Source: Vandiemenella viatica
Lineage: Eukaryota > Arthropoda > Insecta > Orthoptera > Morabidae
Direction: 5' to 3'
NCBI GenBank assembly: GCA_031002005.1
Contig: JARYHS010013631.1
Coordinates: 66,523,832-66,587,831, forward strand
Length of the DNA: 64,000 nt
Part shown: piece by piece, positions 10,737-22,918 of the stretch
Numbering within the stretch: position 1 is the stretch's first letter
Layout of the letters: the number at the start of each line of letters is the position of its first letter
Program-made: the position numbers and the translations under genes
The notes under the pieces: generated by a model
The model's database searches: none
Seen by the model: the letters and a program-made list of their open reading frames with translations, nothing else
Told to the model about the DNA's origin: nothing

Positions 10737-12965
10737 CAAGGGTTATATTTCTGATATTAAAATGTTTGATTCTAAACCAATTTATCATGGTAAATTCAAA
10801 TCTGGAAATGGAATTTCCTTGTCAGGGATACTTTTGGCGTAATTTGTATATATATGTATATATATTCTCATTTATTACACAAACAGGGACGTTATAGAGA
10901 TATATGTGTATGTTGCTAGTTTGCTTCTGAAGATATGTTAAGTCCTTGGTTTTACACATCAGTGTTTCTCCAGTTGTATTATTAAGGAGCTATTTTTAAA
11001 TTTTCAGAAAATGTCTCATCGTCGTAGTTGTCAATATAAGCCAGACAACTTCTGTTACATTTGTGGGAAGTTCACCTTTGCAAGAAATCGGAAGAAAATT
11101 TCAGTAGTCATAAAGAAAGCAAATAAACATTACTTTGGAGTAGAGGTAGGAGACCAAGATAAGGAATGGGCATCACATTTCTGTTGTGCTACATGTTACT
11201 GTAAACTAGTTGAATGGTGGAAAGGTAAAGAGAATGTGGTGTTGTTAGCTGTGTTCATGGTATGGAGAGAGCCAAAGGACCACATTACTGTTTGTTATTT
11301 CTGTCTAACCAAAATTCAGAGTTTTACTAACAAAAAATCTAAGAGGCACATTGTTTATCCCGATCTACCTTCAGCGAGAAAGCCAGTGGAGCATTCTAAT
11401 GGACTTTCAGTACCTTCAAGACCTACAGATGAAATTCAGAATGACAGTGATGTTAACTGTGTTGAAGAAATCACTTGTACTGCAGCAGATGGTCCTCTGT
11501 ATCAGTGCTCAAGTGACTCATCGTCACAATTACTAACTCAAGCAGATTTAAATGATTTAGTGCGTGATCTAGGACTAAGTAAACAAAAGGCACAACGACT
11601 TGGTTCGAGGTTACAAGAGGATAATCTACTCCACTAAAGCACGAATATCAGTGTATTTAGGCACCGAGAACATGCCTTTGTTCCTTATTCTACAACTGAT
11701 GAAACACTAACATTTTGCAATGACGTTGCTGGTCTAATGAAGGTTCTGAACTTCACCTGCGGTTCAGAGGAGTGTAGAGTTTTCATAGATGCATGTAAAA
11801 CAAGTCTCAAGGGTGCTTTGCTCCACAATGGAAATAAAATGCCCTCTGTTCCAGTTGCTTACGTCAGCTTAACTAAAGATAATTACGAAATCTTACAGAG
11901 GATGCTAAAGTCTTTATAATACAATGAACACAAATGGAAAATATGTGGAGATTTCGAAGTAATTGCTATAACATTGGGAATGCAACAAGGTTACACAAAG
12001 TATGCATGTTTTCTTTGCAAGTGGGATAGTCATGACAGAAATTCTCACTATGTGAAGAACAAATAGCCTAAGGGGAAGTGGAAAGTGGGTGAAAAAAATA
12101 TGCAACGTGCAAACTGGTAGCTCCTGAAGATATACTACTTTGACCACTTCACATAAAACTTTGTCTAATGAAGCAGTTTGTAAAGGTCACAGATCCAACA
12201 GGCAGTGGATTTGCATATCTAGCCGGCAGATTTCCCCGGCTTTCAGCTGTGAAAATAAAGGAAGGTGTATTTGTGGACCCTCACATCAAGGAACTGCAGA
12301 AAGATACAAATTTTGAAGCATACTTAACAGCCAAAGAAAAGAGAGCATGGGAGTGTTTCAAGAAGGTGTCAGAAAACTTTCTCTGAAGAAGAAGAGCTGC
12401 CAGCTACAAAGAAATGGTGAATGACATGATGGACTCTAATCTGTACTACTTCACAGAGAGTTGTAGTGACGTATCGGATGAACATGGTGAAAGATTCCAC
12501 AGAGACATATCTACAATTGAAAGGCGTTATGAAGGGAAATGGGTACCATCAATGTTAGCAAATTATTGCTGGAATATCATTCGAGAGAAAGAAGATTGTC
12601 AATACAAGAGAAAAAAGTGAGAAGAATTAGTATATAGCGACTCATTTTTTGTCAATTTTCTGCAATTACTCAAGCAAAATAAATCCTACAAAGCGAATAC
12701 ACTAAGTATACTTTGTTATATGTTAGATCCCCACCTCCCTTAATGTGATTAACTTAATAACATCACAAAAATTTGATTTGTTTCTTGAATTTCAGGTAAT
12801 GTGTTCTGCACTATATCAGAAACAAAAAAACAAAAAATAACTAAAACTTGCGATTACTCGTAAACTATCCCTGACGCAAACAAACTAAAAACGGGTTTGA
12901 ATTCAGTGCTCGAAGTACAACTAGGAACAAAAGGTATTTTTTCAGAAATAGATTTTTTTTTTTAG
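10737..12965 (+). mobile_element. TIR-flanked DNA transposon inserted in the LINE
   Basis: The LINE reading frame stops abruptly at about 10736 (LKITLF) and resumes at about 12970 (VLFKLISKSYKTGEIPTDF), so the 2.2 kb between is an insertion. Its ends are imperfect inverted repeats. From TATTTCTG to TCAGGGATA is the same 68-base distance at both ends, with shared blocks TATTTCTG, ATTCAAA, TCAGGGATA and GTAAT; by eye about 57 of 101 positions match without gaps. The insert carries the broken Cys-rich ORF described separately. The exact outer ends and the target duplication are not resolved; CGCTGTTT on the left and CAGTGTTA on the right are candidates for a decayed 8-bp duplication. Confidence 0.65.
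11011..12620 (+). pseudogene. Broken Cys-rich multi-copy arthropod ORF (transposon-borne)
   Basis: The first frame (11011-11637, 208 residues) has Cys pairs at FCYICGK, FCCATCYCKLVEWWKG and VCYFCLTK, then a low-complexity acidic part and a helical segment (LNDLVRDLGLSKQKAQRLGSRLQ). The product continues in shifted frames: GLMKVLNFTCGSEECRVFIDACKTSLKGALLHNGN (11735-11840), ICGDFEVIAITLGMQQGYTKYACFLCKWDSH (11940-12030), MKQFVKVTDPTGSGFAYLAGRFPRLS (12168-12246), and finally DEHGERFHRDISTIERRYEGKW ... NYCWNIIREKED (12470-12597). I recognise this order as a repetitive, uncharacterised protein family found in many arthropod and other animal genomes. The conserved acidic residues and CFLCKWD suggest a transposase-like catalytic part, but that is inference. 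At least four frameshifts or stops make this copy dead. Confidence 0.75.
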
Positions 12966-13506
12966 AACAGTGTTATTCAAACTGATATCAAAAAGTTATA
13001 AAACAGGAGAAATTCCAACTGATTTTAACAAAAACTTCATCTTTACACTCCCGAAGAAAGCACAAGCTGACAAATGTGAGAATTATCGCACCATTAGTCT
13101 AACATCACATGCTTTAAAATAACTGACCAAAATAATACACAGAAGAATCGAAAGGGTAGTAGAAGAGACAGCAGGTGAAAATCAGTTCTGGTTTAGGAAA
13201 AATTGTGGCACAAGGGAAGCAATTCCGGCTTTAAGATTAATACTTGAAGGGCGGATCAAGAAAAACAAAGATACTTTTATGGCATTTGTTTATCCAGCAA
13301 AAGCTTTTGATAATGTTAGGTTGGAAAATTTTTAAAGAAGTCAGGTCTAAAATATCGAGATAGAAGAATACTTTATAAACTATATAACAATCATATGGTT
13401 ATAATAAAAGTAGAGAATCATGGTAGACTTAGATCTAAGAAATAACTCTGAAAGGAGCTCAACCGAGGATGAATGGAATGCATTGAAGAGAAAAATAATG
13501 AAAGCT

Positions 13507-13537
<31 letters not shown>

Positions 13538-14470
13538 CATAAGGCTTTAGGGAACAAGCCACCTGGAAATCTTGGATAACAGAAGAAATTTTGGAGTTGA
13601 CGGATCAGAGGATATGTTAAAAAGGGTAACTTGTAAGAAGAGGAAGCAATAAAGGAAGTAAAAGAAAAATTTTCATGTGGCATAAGTGTTCAAGGAAAAA
13701 AAACCAGTATGCTACCATTTGCTGATGACATTGTTAGGCTGACGATATTGAGAAGTTACTGAATGGTATGAACAAAATACTGAAGGAAGATGTTGGACTG
13801 TACATAAATCAAAGCAAGACAAAAGTGATGAAATGTAGCAGAAATTATACCAATCACAGTAGATTAAATTTAAAAATGGGATCAGATGCAACAGGAGAAA
13901 TAAGTGAATTCTGCTACTTGGGAAGCAAAATTACCACCGATGGCTGAAGCAAATATTATGTTAAAAGCAGAATAGCACTAGCAAAAAGAGCCTTCATGGA
14001 AAAGAGAAATCTTTTAGTTTCAAATATTGATCTACGACTTAGAAATAACTTTTTAAAACTCTATGTGTGGGGCATAGCACTTTATAGTCATGAAGAATAC
14101 CAGAAATAAATAAAATTGAAGCATTTGAAATGTGGTGCTACGGAAGAATGCTGAAAATTAAGCGGACAGAAAAAGTACAATATGAACAAGTTTTGGAAAT
14201 GATGGGTGAAGGAAGAAGTTTGTGGAAGAAGCTTACATAAAGAACAGACAGGCTGGTAGGTCATTTTTTGAGTCATGCTGGATTGATTAATTTGTTAGTG
14301 GAGGGAAATGTCGAAGGTAATAACTGTAGAGGAAGACAGAGATTAGAATATATGAAGGAGGTAATTGAGGACATACGTTCTAAGGTGTATGTAGAGATGA
14401 AGCGTTAACACAAGATAGGAAGGGATGGAGGATTGCATCAAAGCAGTCAAAAGACTGCCAGCATCTCCAC
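12966..14470 (+). pseudogene. RTE-like LINE, 3' half (reverse transcriptase and tail)
   Basis: Resumes the LINE after the inserted transposon. Readable RT blocks are GEIPTDFNKNFIFTLPKKAQADKCENYRTISLTSHALK (13010-13120), FMAFVYPAKAFDNV (13277-13317), MLPFADDIV (13712-13735, the catalytic YxDD-equivalent FADD), EFCYLGSKITTDG (13908-13945) and the C-terminal block before 14400. The 3' end has CATCAAAGCAGTCAAAAGAC near 14440, typical of this family. Stops and a foreign duplicated segment (13424-13613) interrupt it. Confidence 0.82.
13424..13613 (+). repeat. Displaced duplicate of the LINE linker segment
   Basis: This stretch repeats 10088-10254 almost base for base (GGTAGACTTAGATYTAAGAA, CAACCGAGGATGAATGGAAT), plus an A-run of about 26 bases at 13511-13536 where the upstream copy has only a few. 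It lies where the RT motif between VIIKVENH and the FADD block is expected, replacing that part of the RT. Confidence 0.85.
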
Positions 14471-15539
14471 ACCCCCCCCCCCCCAAAAGCATTTAAATCG
14501 CAATCGTGTTTCTTGTAAACATGAAAAACAAATCAAAGATTATAGAGCTGATTATTAATATATATATATATCTTGGAACTGATTGTGGTATGTATTGTTT
14601 AAAGCTGATATCACATTAATTCTATACTGTAATAACATCCAGTTCTTTAATTTTAGTATAAATTAGTTGACCCGACAAGCCTTGTCCTGTCCAAAATTCA
14701 ACAAATTTGTTTGTGATTGTTTTGTGAAAAGCTGTTGAAGATATGTAAAAAAATAAAAAAATGAGGGGAAAAAAATAACATATTTCTGAGTGACCATTGT
14801 ATTTATTAATGATTGAGTCCATGGCTGTTCAATTTGAGAAGGAGTGCATTCAGAAGAACGCCAATGGGAAATTTTACATACAAAACAATCTATATTGGCA
14901 GTACACCAATGTGTGATGTACCTGGAATGTAATTGACTTGGAACCATGCAGTTTTCTTCCAAAATTTAAATCACAATTAAATTAAGTCAGAATTTCATGT
15001 TAACCAAATGATTTATTTTCTTCCATTAAATTAGAAATCTCAATGAATCACAAGGTGTTTTAAGTACTTTTTGATCAATGCACCAGTTAACTGATTTAAT
15101 TTTTTCATAAATCTTGCATTGTTCAGTCTGATACCTTCAGAATCTTTTTATGTGCCATCGTACATTAATCTCAAATGGTTAACTTGCAGTGCTGCAGAAC
15201 TTTAGCTTATTATTGATTAAATGTGCTGTTCATTGGACAATTGGCCACCGACTAACTGAGGTAATACCTTGCTCAATGTCACCAAGCACATCTCCTCAAT
15301 TAGTATTAATGGAATAGGAATAAATTAACTATATTTGTTGGACAGATCATGAAACCACACACAAAAAAAAGCAAAAATGATTTTATTTTAATTTAGGATG
15401 GAATGCATTTTTCTAGATTTGGCAGTCTTTTGTTCCAAAAGTATACTTTTAATTGAGTTATTTCCATCCTGGGAGAAAAAAAACACACCACGTATATCCA
15501 CCGTTTCACTCATGACTTATGGTATTGAGTTCGTGCAAA
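14471..15539. other. AT-rich spacer
   Basis: Contains a C-run (14473-14484) and a short (AT)n (14560-14571). No gene recognised; two overlapping minus-strand frames (14622-14962) have no domain signature. Confidence 0.5.
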
Positions 15540-16960
15540 AATCCAATAGAAGAAACATTTAGTTTTTCTCAAATTTTCCATTTTGATCCGATAACTTTTT
15601 CAATTTTTCTTTCCCGAAATATCTTATTCGGACTATTATAAACACATTTTAACAAAATTGGTCCATACAAAAAGCAAATTTCAGTTTTTCACAAATTTTC
15701 AGTGCAACTTTTCCTTTTCTAAAATCCTTATTCTGACCATTATGATCATTTAACAAAATTGATCACTACAAAAAACTATTTTCAGTTTTTCCAAATTTTC
15801 CAATTTTCTCAGTTTTTCTTTCTTTAAATTCTTATTCGAACAATTATCAACATTTTTAAAAAATAACAAAAAACAGACCACGGATTACTTTCAGTTTTTC
15901 ATGAATTTTCCAGGCAATTTGCCCAATTTTACTTTCTCTAAAAACCTTTCAGTACTGCTATAAACTTAAAAAGTAGCCAAATCGGTCCACAGAAAAAGCT
16001 ACTTTTAGTTATTCCCAAATTTTGCAATTTTCTGGGCAACTTTTCCAATTTTTCATTATCTAAAAACCTTAATCGAACTATTCTAAACATTTTAAAAAAT
16101 TAGCCGAATGTCACAAGAAAAAAGTATTTTCAGACTTTCCCAAATTTTCCAATTTTCTCAGCAACTTTCCCAATCTTTCTTTCTCTAAAAAACTTATTCT
16201 GTCCATTATAGATTAAAAAATAATAACAACATTCATCCATACAAAAAAGTACTTTCATTTTTCTGAATTTTCCAAAATCTTATTCAGACTATTATGAACA
16301 TTTTTTTTTTTTAAATAGACAAATCAGTCCATAAAAATGGTACTTTCAGTTTTCCAGAATTTTCCAATTTCCAGGGCAACTTTTCGATTTTTTCTTTCTC
16401 TGAACACCTTGTTTGAACTATTATGAACATTTTTTTTTTTTAAAAAAAAAAAAAAAAAGAAGAAATAGCCAAACTGGTCCATAGAAAAAAGTTTTAAGAA
16501 GTTTTCCAATTTTCCAGGCAACTTTCCACACATTTTCTCTCTCGAAACACCTTGTTTGGACTATTACAGATATTTTTTAAAAATTGGCAAATCAGGCCTT
16601 AGAAAAAAGTACTTTCAGTTTTTCTGAATTTTCCATTTTATTGGGCAACTTTTCCAGCTTTCTTTCTCTAAAGACCTTATTAGGACTATTAAGACAACTT
16701 AAAAAAATAGACTAATAGGTCCATAAAAAGTTTTCCAGAATTTTCCAATATTCTGAATAACTTTTCAATTTCTCTTTCTCTACAAACCTTATTCAGACTG
16801 CTATAAACATTTTTAAAAAATAGACAAATTAGTCCATAGAATAGGGTACTTTTAATTATTCCCGAAAGTCAGTTTTTCCTGAATTTTCCAATTTTTCTAT
16901 CTCTGAAAACCTTATGCAGATCATTACAAACATAAAAAAAAGTAAAATCAGTCCAGCCAT
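15540..16960. repeat. Degenerate tandem array, ~12 units of about 117 bp
   Basis: A core CCTTATTCGGACTATTATAA recurs in diverged form near 15626, 15729, 15831, 15945, 16069, 16193, 16280, 16410, 16552, 16676, 16789 and 16912. Spacing is 87-142 bp with a mean near 117. Each unit also has TTTTCCAATTTTC, a TTTCTTTCTCT stretch and a variant of AAATCGGTCCATAGAAAAAAG. The plus strand is strongly T-rich. Units have diverged by substitutions and small indels; no coding capacity. Confidence 0.88.
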
Positions 16961-18542
16961 TATCAAGTGATGCGATTACCAATGATCAGCATTTCATTTT
17001 TATTTATATAGCTAAATAAGATTGGTGAACACAAAATGAATATTGCAGGATTGGAAAGAGACACACGACATGGACAGCTGAGACCTTTAATAGATATTTA
17101 CTTTGGTTACCCAAGGCTTAACAACTGAGTTTTCGTCATTAGAACAATAAGAGGACTGGGTGACAAGAAACCAGAAGAAAATCAATCAGTGTTGTGTAGG
17201 AAGATACATGCATTTGCTTTGAATGATACATGGAAATCATTGAAAATTGAAATCCGGATGCTCAAACGAGGTACTAAATCTGAATCCCAGGCTTGAACGT
17301 CAACCAATCACAAAAAAAAAAAAAAAAAGGTTCAACAGATACATGCTAAATTGTTTGAATTAACTTGCAGAAGTTAATAACTATGCGCATACTACAAATG
17401 TTATATATAAGTTTGTAATTTACTCTCCTTACATACTCTATAGCTTTAAATTCTGTGGATATTAGGGTACACAACTCAGCAAACATGTTTGAATGATGAA
17501 CAGAGTTATTAGATAGAACCAGCAGTAAACATCAGTATTATATGACTAAATTATTATTTAAATTAATGTATTTACAATAAATTCACATGCTACTAATCAG
17601 TGGTCTGTACCTTCAAACCCTACAACAGTTATGTTTACCACTCTTAACAAACATACAACATGTGTTACCATGAAATTTCATATTCATCTATAAGATTTTC
17701 GATGGAATGTCAATAAAAGATACTTTCAAACTAATAAATAAAGGAGGAATAAACAAGCAGTTTAGAAACGAAGCAAAAAAGCAAAATTTACTCTTATTGA
17801 GAAACCTAGATTTTAATACAACTGTTTTATTACAATGGAGTCACAAAATCCATAAAAATTTATCACAGATAACAAAAGGGGATAAATTTATATTATTAAA
17901 AGTTAAAATAACTATTGAATTTCAAAATTTAAGTATCTATTTAAAGTATTTTCTCTGCAGACTCCCATATTATGAATATTCTGCACTTCAGTATCGTCAT
18001 AGATTAATATTTTCTGGTACAAATGAGCTACTGAGTGTATTATGTAGAACAATTGAAGTCGTATTACGTATCAAGAATTTTACTTGACTTTCACAAGTTA
18101 GCTTAGCACCCTTTGATCAGATAACTGGACTGATTGTCCATTTATGATGAATGTAACATTCTATAAAACCAATTGCTTAGGCTGGAAAATCAAATTGTCT
18201 TTGAAACGTTGTACCCAGGCTCTAGACCTGGAGGTTGCAATTCGTATTTGAGGAGGTAGGATAGGGGACTGAAAAATGACAATTTGTTACAGATTCTGGG
18301 ATTTCATAAAAGATGGCTCTAGTTTAGTCACAATATTCACTATTTTGCCAGAACTCCAAAGATGAGAAATGGTTTACCAAAACCTAGATACCAGATATTC
18401 CCCCGTCATAATCTACACTAAAAAACCTGTAACTTATATTACTACAAACGTGAATTCAATTAACATATTTTTTTAATAAACCAAAATATATTTCTTATAA
18501 AATTGAATTATTTCCCACTTGTCATCAGGGAGACTAGACTTC
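16961..18542. other. AT-rich spacer with one unassigned 126-codon frame
   Basis: A plus-strand frame at 17707-18087 runs 126 codons from an ATG, longer than expected for AT-rich junk, but is rich in Lys/Ile/Asn/Leu and shows no motif I know. Treat it as probably spurious. Nothing else recognised. Confidence 0.4.
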
Positions 18543-18800
18543 ACATAATTATAGTTGGTTAACTTTCTTCCCCCCCCCCCCCCCAACCACCCGCCCTGGG
18601 GCCCCCCACACTGTTGCAATCTCCATCTATCCCTCTGGGTTCATCTTTGGTTCACTCATGTACATCTTGCCTCCACATTGAGTAAAGTTATTCATCTAAA
18701 TATTTTAAAGTGTTGATGCTTTTGTTTTTGCCTAGACCTACTGCCTTCATGTGTGGTAAGTGATGGGCTACTTTCCCTTTTCTTACAATATTATATTCAT
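18543..18800. mobile_element. MITE remnant (one arm)
   Basis: The stretch 18735-18785 inverted reads GGGAAAGTAGCCCATCACTT ... ACATGAAGGCAGTAGG, matching the arms of the MITE at 29572-29824. The C-run at 18561-18584 corresponds to the homopolymer in that element. Only one arm is convincing. Confidence 0.5.
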
Positions 18801-20758
18801 TATTCAATTTGATGGAGGAATTACTCATTTACTCTACATTTAGTTTAGATTATTACACTTCTGAGTCGTAGAGCACCTATCCCCCCCATGGCCTCTTTGG
18901 GTAATGCCCATGTATGTGCTTACATCCATCTTTTGACAGCTCTGATAAGCTGTAATTTATTGTACACATGCCATTATTTAGCAACTTTGTCCTTGTATTA
19001 ACAAGTTTTTATGTTAATAATTACAAGGAATTGATAAAAAACATGTTATGCTTCACATTTAAAACAGGAAAAGATAGGCTGGAGAATATAAACATGTTGA
19101 ACTTCAATAAAATAGTGAAGATCACGGAATGTCTTTCAGAAGTTATGGTATAAACAAAACTTTTGTGACTGTATTTAAACTTCAAACTAACTATCAAACG
19201 AATTTCAAGTTGTTAAAGCCTTCCCTTTATTTAGATACAAACCAATCGGCATTTTTTTAGAGTTTGTGGTTTATCATTTCTATCACTACAACCAGTATGA
19301 GTGCCAGATGGAATTAGAATGGCAACAGCATAGTTCAAAGCAAAGAAATTACTAAAATTATTCGTAAACTGATTTAAATACGAAAACGGCAACGTCAAAA
19401 AGTTTCATGTAACTAGTATAATTTCTGTTATTTTAAACAGAACATTGCAATAACAATGACCAAGTTTTAGTATTCCACAAATAAATAATGGTCATGGTTG
19501 GAAGATGTAAAACTATGATCCACATTATGTGTGCAGATTAAACTAGGAAATGAACATAAGAATCAATGTGATGAAAAGATAAATTATAAAACTAAATCTT
19601 ATGGGAGACTAGCATTTGTCGGTAGCTTACCCTGTGTGGGTCTAGGACTGTGGACAAAAGTACACATGATAGACATTTGGATTTTTGAGCAGTAATAGTA
19701 GCTATGGTTGTGGTCATATTGAAAAGCACCTCCACCTTTGCTAAAAATCTGTTCAAGTCTCACATTTTATAAATGGGAAAATGGGAAAAAAAGATACAAA
19801 ACACTTTCGTTAAGTAGTGCCTGCCATCTGCCTGCAAGCCATGTAAAATGTTTTGCTAACATATTATGTGTTATCCTTTTATCAAATGTGTAATTTCAAG
19901 GTAAAAAATTTCAACCATCACAGTCAGACTTAGGTGTTTGTCTGTAGAGTGCTGTCAAAATATGAAACTATAGCAATATTCATATGGAGAAAAGATAATG
20001 ACGATATTTATAGAAGCCAAACAGAAAAATCTAAAATCCATTATCATGAAAAATCATTTTTTTTCCATGATACCATTACAAAGAAATCCCTAGCAAATGG
20101 ACTGCTATACGGGTAGATTTATGACAGTAGATACCAACTGTAACCATGACTTTTTACATGTGGAACTTGAAATTTGTATTATTAATTTGCTGACAAATTA
20201 ACAATTAAATTTAGGCTAGATAGGAAAAGGCAAAGGAGCACCTCCTTATTGGTTTTCTTCCATTCCTTGTGAATTTAGGTTGTATGTACATGTTTTAAAC
20301 ACATTTCACACCTTATTTGATTCCACCATCCTTTGAAACTGCCACTTCAGAAGATTTTAAGATAGTGGATGATCCACAGGCACACTTCAGTACAGCACAC
20401 AACACTCTCTTAATATTTGAAGTGGTGTAACCTCGATTAAGTACAAATATTACTTTATCTGTATGTAAATAAAATATGATATAAATATGCCTAATTGATT
20501 TTATTACATTTTGTATATTTTTTAAAATGTCATCAGATATAAAAGGCCAATTTCCATACATATGAGCGTAAGGTAGCTATAATTTCCCACACAAAGGTAA
20601 AAACAACAACAACAATTTTCGTTGTTTGCATTGATTTTACAATAATTATTATCAGAACTTATTAGTAAGTACATAAACTAAAATTATACTACATTTCATT
20701 AAAAAACTACATATTGTTTTGAGATTGTGTAATCTTTTTCAATCAACTACATAACTTA
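18801..20758. other. AT-rich DNA, nothing recognised
   Basis: Almost 2 kb with only short incidental frames on both strands and no domain, repeat or RNA signature that I can support. Confidence 0.5.
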
Positions 20759-21340
20759 TCGGGATAAAAATTATCCTGTACAGTAATCCATGACAAGTTA
20801 TTATATGAGACTTTCACTGAAATCTGTTCATAACTCTATGTCTGACACTTGCACTTCAAAAAAAAACAAAAAAAACAAAAAAAAAAAATTAAAAAAAATC
20901 CACTTTTAGCATATGTATAATTAACAAGTGTGGTTTTAATTTGAAAATAAAGTATCCTATTTGTTAAATAATGATGTAACTGTCGCCATGTGCAATTTGT
21001 TGAAACCCATGAGATAGTTTTTTGCTTGATATTTGCAGATGGACCAAAATATAATCACATAAAATAACTGATAACAAAAGCTATCACAGTATTCGCAGTT
21101 TCATGGAAATCTGTTCATTAGTTTTTGCTTTCAGTGTGCACAGGCTCACAAAAAATACAAAATTTATAGTTTTGTTCTCTGCATCATAAAGAACTCGGTA
21201 TATTACTGAGATAAAAAGTATCCTATACATTAACCGATAGCATAAACTATCACTACGTGCAGGTTTATTAAAATCAACTGGTTGTCAAACAGACAGGCCA
21301 ACAGACAAAAATTCCAAATTTTTCAGTTTTGGTCCATCAT
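20759..21340 (+). repeat. Degenerate tandem ~150-bp repeat with PyrPur core
   Basis: Three to four diverged units share AAAAAGTATCCTAT, then a stretch ending in TAACTATCNC, GTGCAGTTT, TGAAATC and GTTTTTGCNT, and end in AGACAGACAAAAAT-like sequence (most complete at 21209-21325). I recognise this layout as a common short interspersed or tandemised insect repeat; no coding capacity. Confidence 0.6.
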
Positions 21341-21965
21341 CATCAGTAGAGTATACTTCAATTGCTCTTTTTTAAATGAATTTCATGTAGAGACACAACT
21401 TTTCTAAAATTTTGTTTCAGCTGTAGATAGGTATTGCAAGTAATAAGCTTAACTGGTTCAATTAGTTTATCTTAAATTGAAAGATTAGTTTGATAATAGT
21501 GACAATGAAACTGCTGTTAGGCATTGAACACACAGATTATTTTTATTTCCTTGTGTTGAAAGCTTAATTTCAAATATTTATTCTGTGATTTCTTCTGAGA
21601 TATCTGGAGTTACAAAAGTTAAAGAGTTCAATAACAACTGTTAACCTACAAGATTCTTTTGTAACTTCCACTGTTCATTAAGGTAGATTTAGACCAAACA
21701 CATCATCCATGCTTATGAACCCTCTAATACTGATGAAACTTCACAGTATCACTTTGAAAAAGCTGAACAACTTAAGACAGGTCTTTCCATTATGAAACAT
21801 TCTCACAAAGCAGCTGACAAAAACCACTACTTAATCAGCCAGCAAAAGAAGGTGTAATACTTGGAGAAACTACCACAGAAACTTGAATAAAACTTCTTCA
21901 AAAATTAAAAGATAGTGAGGCAACACTCAGCTAACTTTAAATGTAACAATTTAAGCAGAACATAC
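21341..21965. other. AT-rich spacer
   Basis: No gene, repeat or regulatory element recognised. Confidence 0.5.
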
Positions 21966-22280
21966 ATAAATATAAATTACAAGGAAAGGGAAAATGACTC
22001 ATCACTCACCAAAGTGGGAGGCAGCAACGGGTGAAGAACATATGTGACTAACACAAGAATACATAATATTTCGGTTTTACACCTTATTCATGCTGAAGGA
22101 AATGAGTAATGTGGTTCGGGAGGTGTGAACACGCTGAAGTTTCCTTCAGGAAGCTTCGGCATGTTCAACCAAAATATTGTGTATTCTTGTGTTAGTTATA
22201 TATGTTCTTCACCTGTCGCTGTCTTCAACTTTGGCGAGTGTTGAGTCATTTTCCCTTTCCTTGTAATTTATATTGCCAAA
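21966..22280. mobile_element. MITE with ~105-bp inverted arms
   Basis: The left arm (21969-22075) has ATAAATTACAAGGAAAGGGA, GACTCATCACTCACCAAAG, TGAAGAACATATGTGACTAA and AATATTTCGGTT. It is repeated inverted at 22145-22276. The centre contains CACCTTATTCATG and GGTTCGGGAGGTGTG, which recur in the remnant at 55.9-56.03 kb. It lies just downstream of the zinc-finger gene's poly(A) signal. Confidence 0.88.
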
Positions 22281-22534
22281 GCTGTTTCCTTTTTTCCTTA
22301 TTTTAAATACATAAATATTAATATTATTATCTCTAAACGAAATGGATTTAAAAAATAAAAACAGATTACTAATGATAATGTATATAATGTTTCCCAATAC
22401 ATACATTATCTAGTTAAGACTTTTAGTACTTGAACATGTGAAATCAACGAAATTCAAATTAAGACAAATGTCATAATTAGATAATGTTACAGGTTAATGG
22501 ATATTCCTCTACTTTTCTTTAGGAGTGAAATAAT

Positions 22535-22540
22535 TTTATT
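22535..22540 (-). promoter_or_regulatory. Poly(A) signal AATAAA
   Basis: TTTATT on the plus strand, so AATAAA on the minus strand, 110 bases after the stop codon of the zinc-finger terminal exon. It is the nearest canonical signal and would give a short 3' UTR. In such AT-rich DNA the hexamer can occur by chance. Confidence 0.5.
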
Positions 22541-22649
22541 CATTTATAAATCAACTGTAAAAAAGCCTCAGTTCTAAAAAAATGTTGCAAATCATGTTCC
22601 ACAAGATAAGAAACAGAGTTCACGGGCATAACAATGCAAGGAACAAAGC

Positions 22650-22918
22650 TTAAGTACTTGAGTACTGAACAGAGTTCAAGGAACCCCAACGCACATACTT
22701 TTGAATTTCAATGTTATGCACGTATCGCAAGTGGGCTTTTAGTTTGTCTATGCGTGTATATACTGCCGTACAGTAAGAACACTGATGAGCCCCAGGGAAA
22801 TGTGAATTAAAGTGGTGCCATCTGTTGCGAACCACTTTTGCACATAATTTGCAGCGAAATGCACCCACAATAATTGGATCTGGGTAGAATTTGTCTTCAT
22901 ATTGAGTGCGCACACGTC
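22650..22918 (-). CDS. Terminal exon of a zinc-finger gene: C2H2-like two-finger module
   Basis: The exon begins after a strong acceptor (CTCTTTTTCTTCCAG, ending at 22919) and reads GA-CGT-GTG..., so it needs one base from the previous exon. The 88 residues end at TAA (22652-22650). They contain FRCKLCAKVVRNRWHHFNSH, a variant finger with C-x2-C and the WHHF..H arrangement, directly followed by QCSYCTAVYTRIDKLKAHL ending in RYVH, a classical C-x2-C-x12-H-x4-H finger. I recognise this paired module from alternative 3' exons of insect BTB-zinc-finger transcription factors (broad, lola, fruitless type). Function is inferred as sequence-specific DNA binding in the nucleus. The donor of the exon at 33441 supplies the needed phase (GAC-G joined to GA makes Gly), so both belong to one transcript. 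An overlapping frame at 22748-23119 runs through the acceptor and is spurious. Confidence 0.85.

Noticed and set aside
17707..18087. 126-codon gene
   Set aside because: Long for the region but compositionally AT-driven (Lys/Ile/Asn/Leu), no motif, no splice or poly(A) context; left as unassigned.
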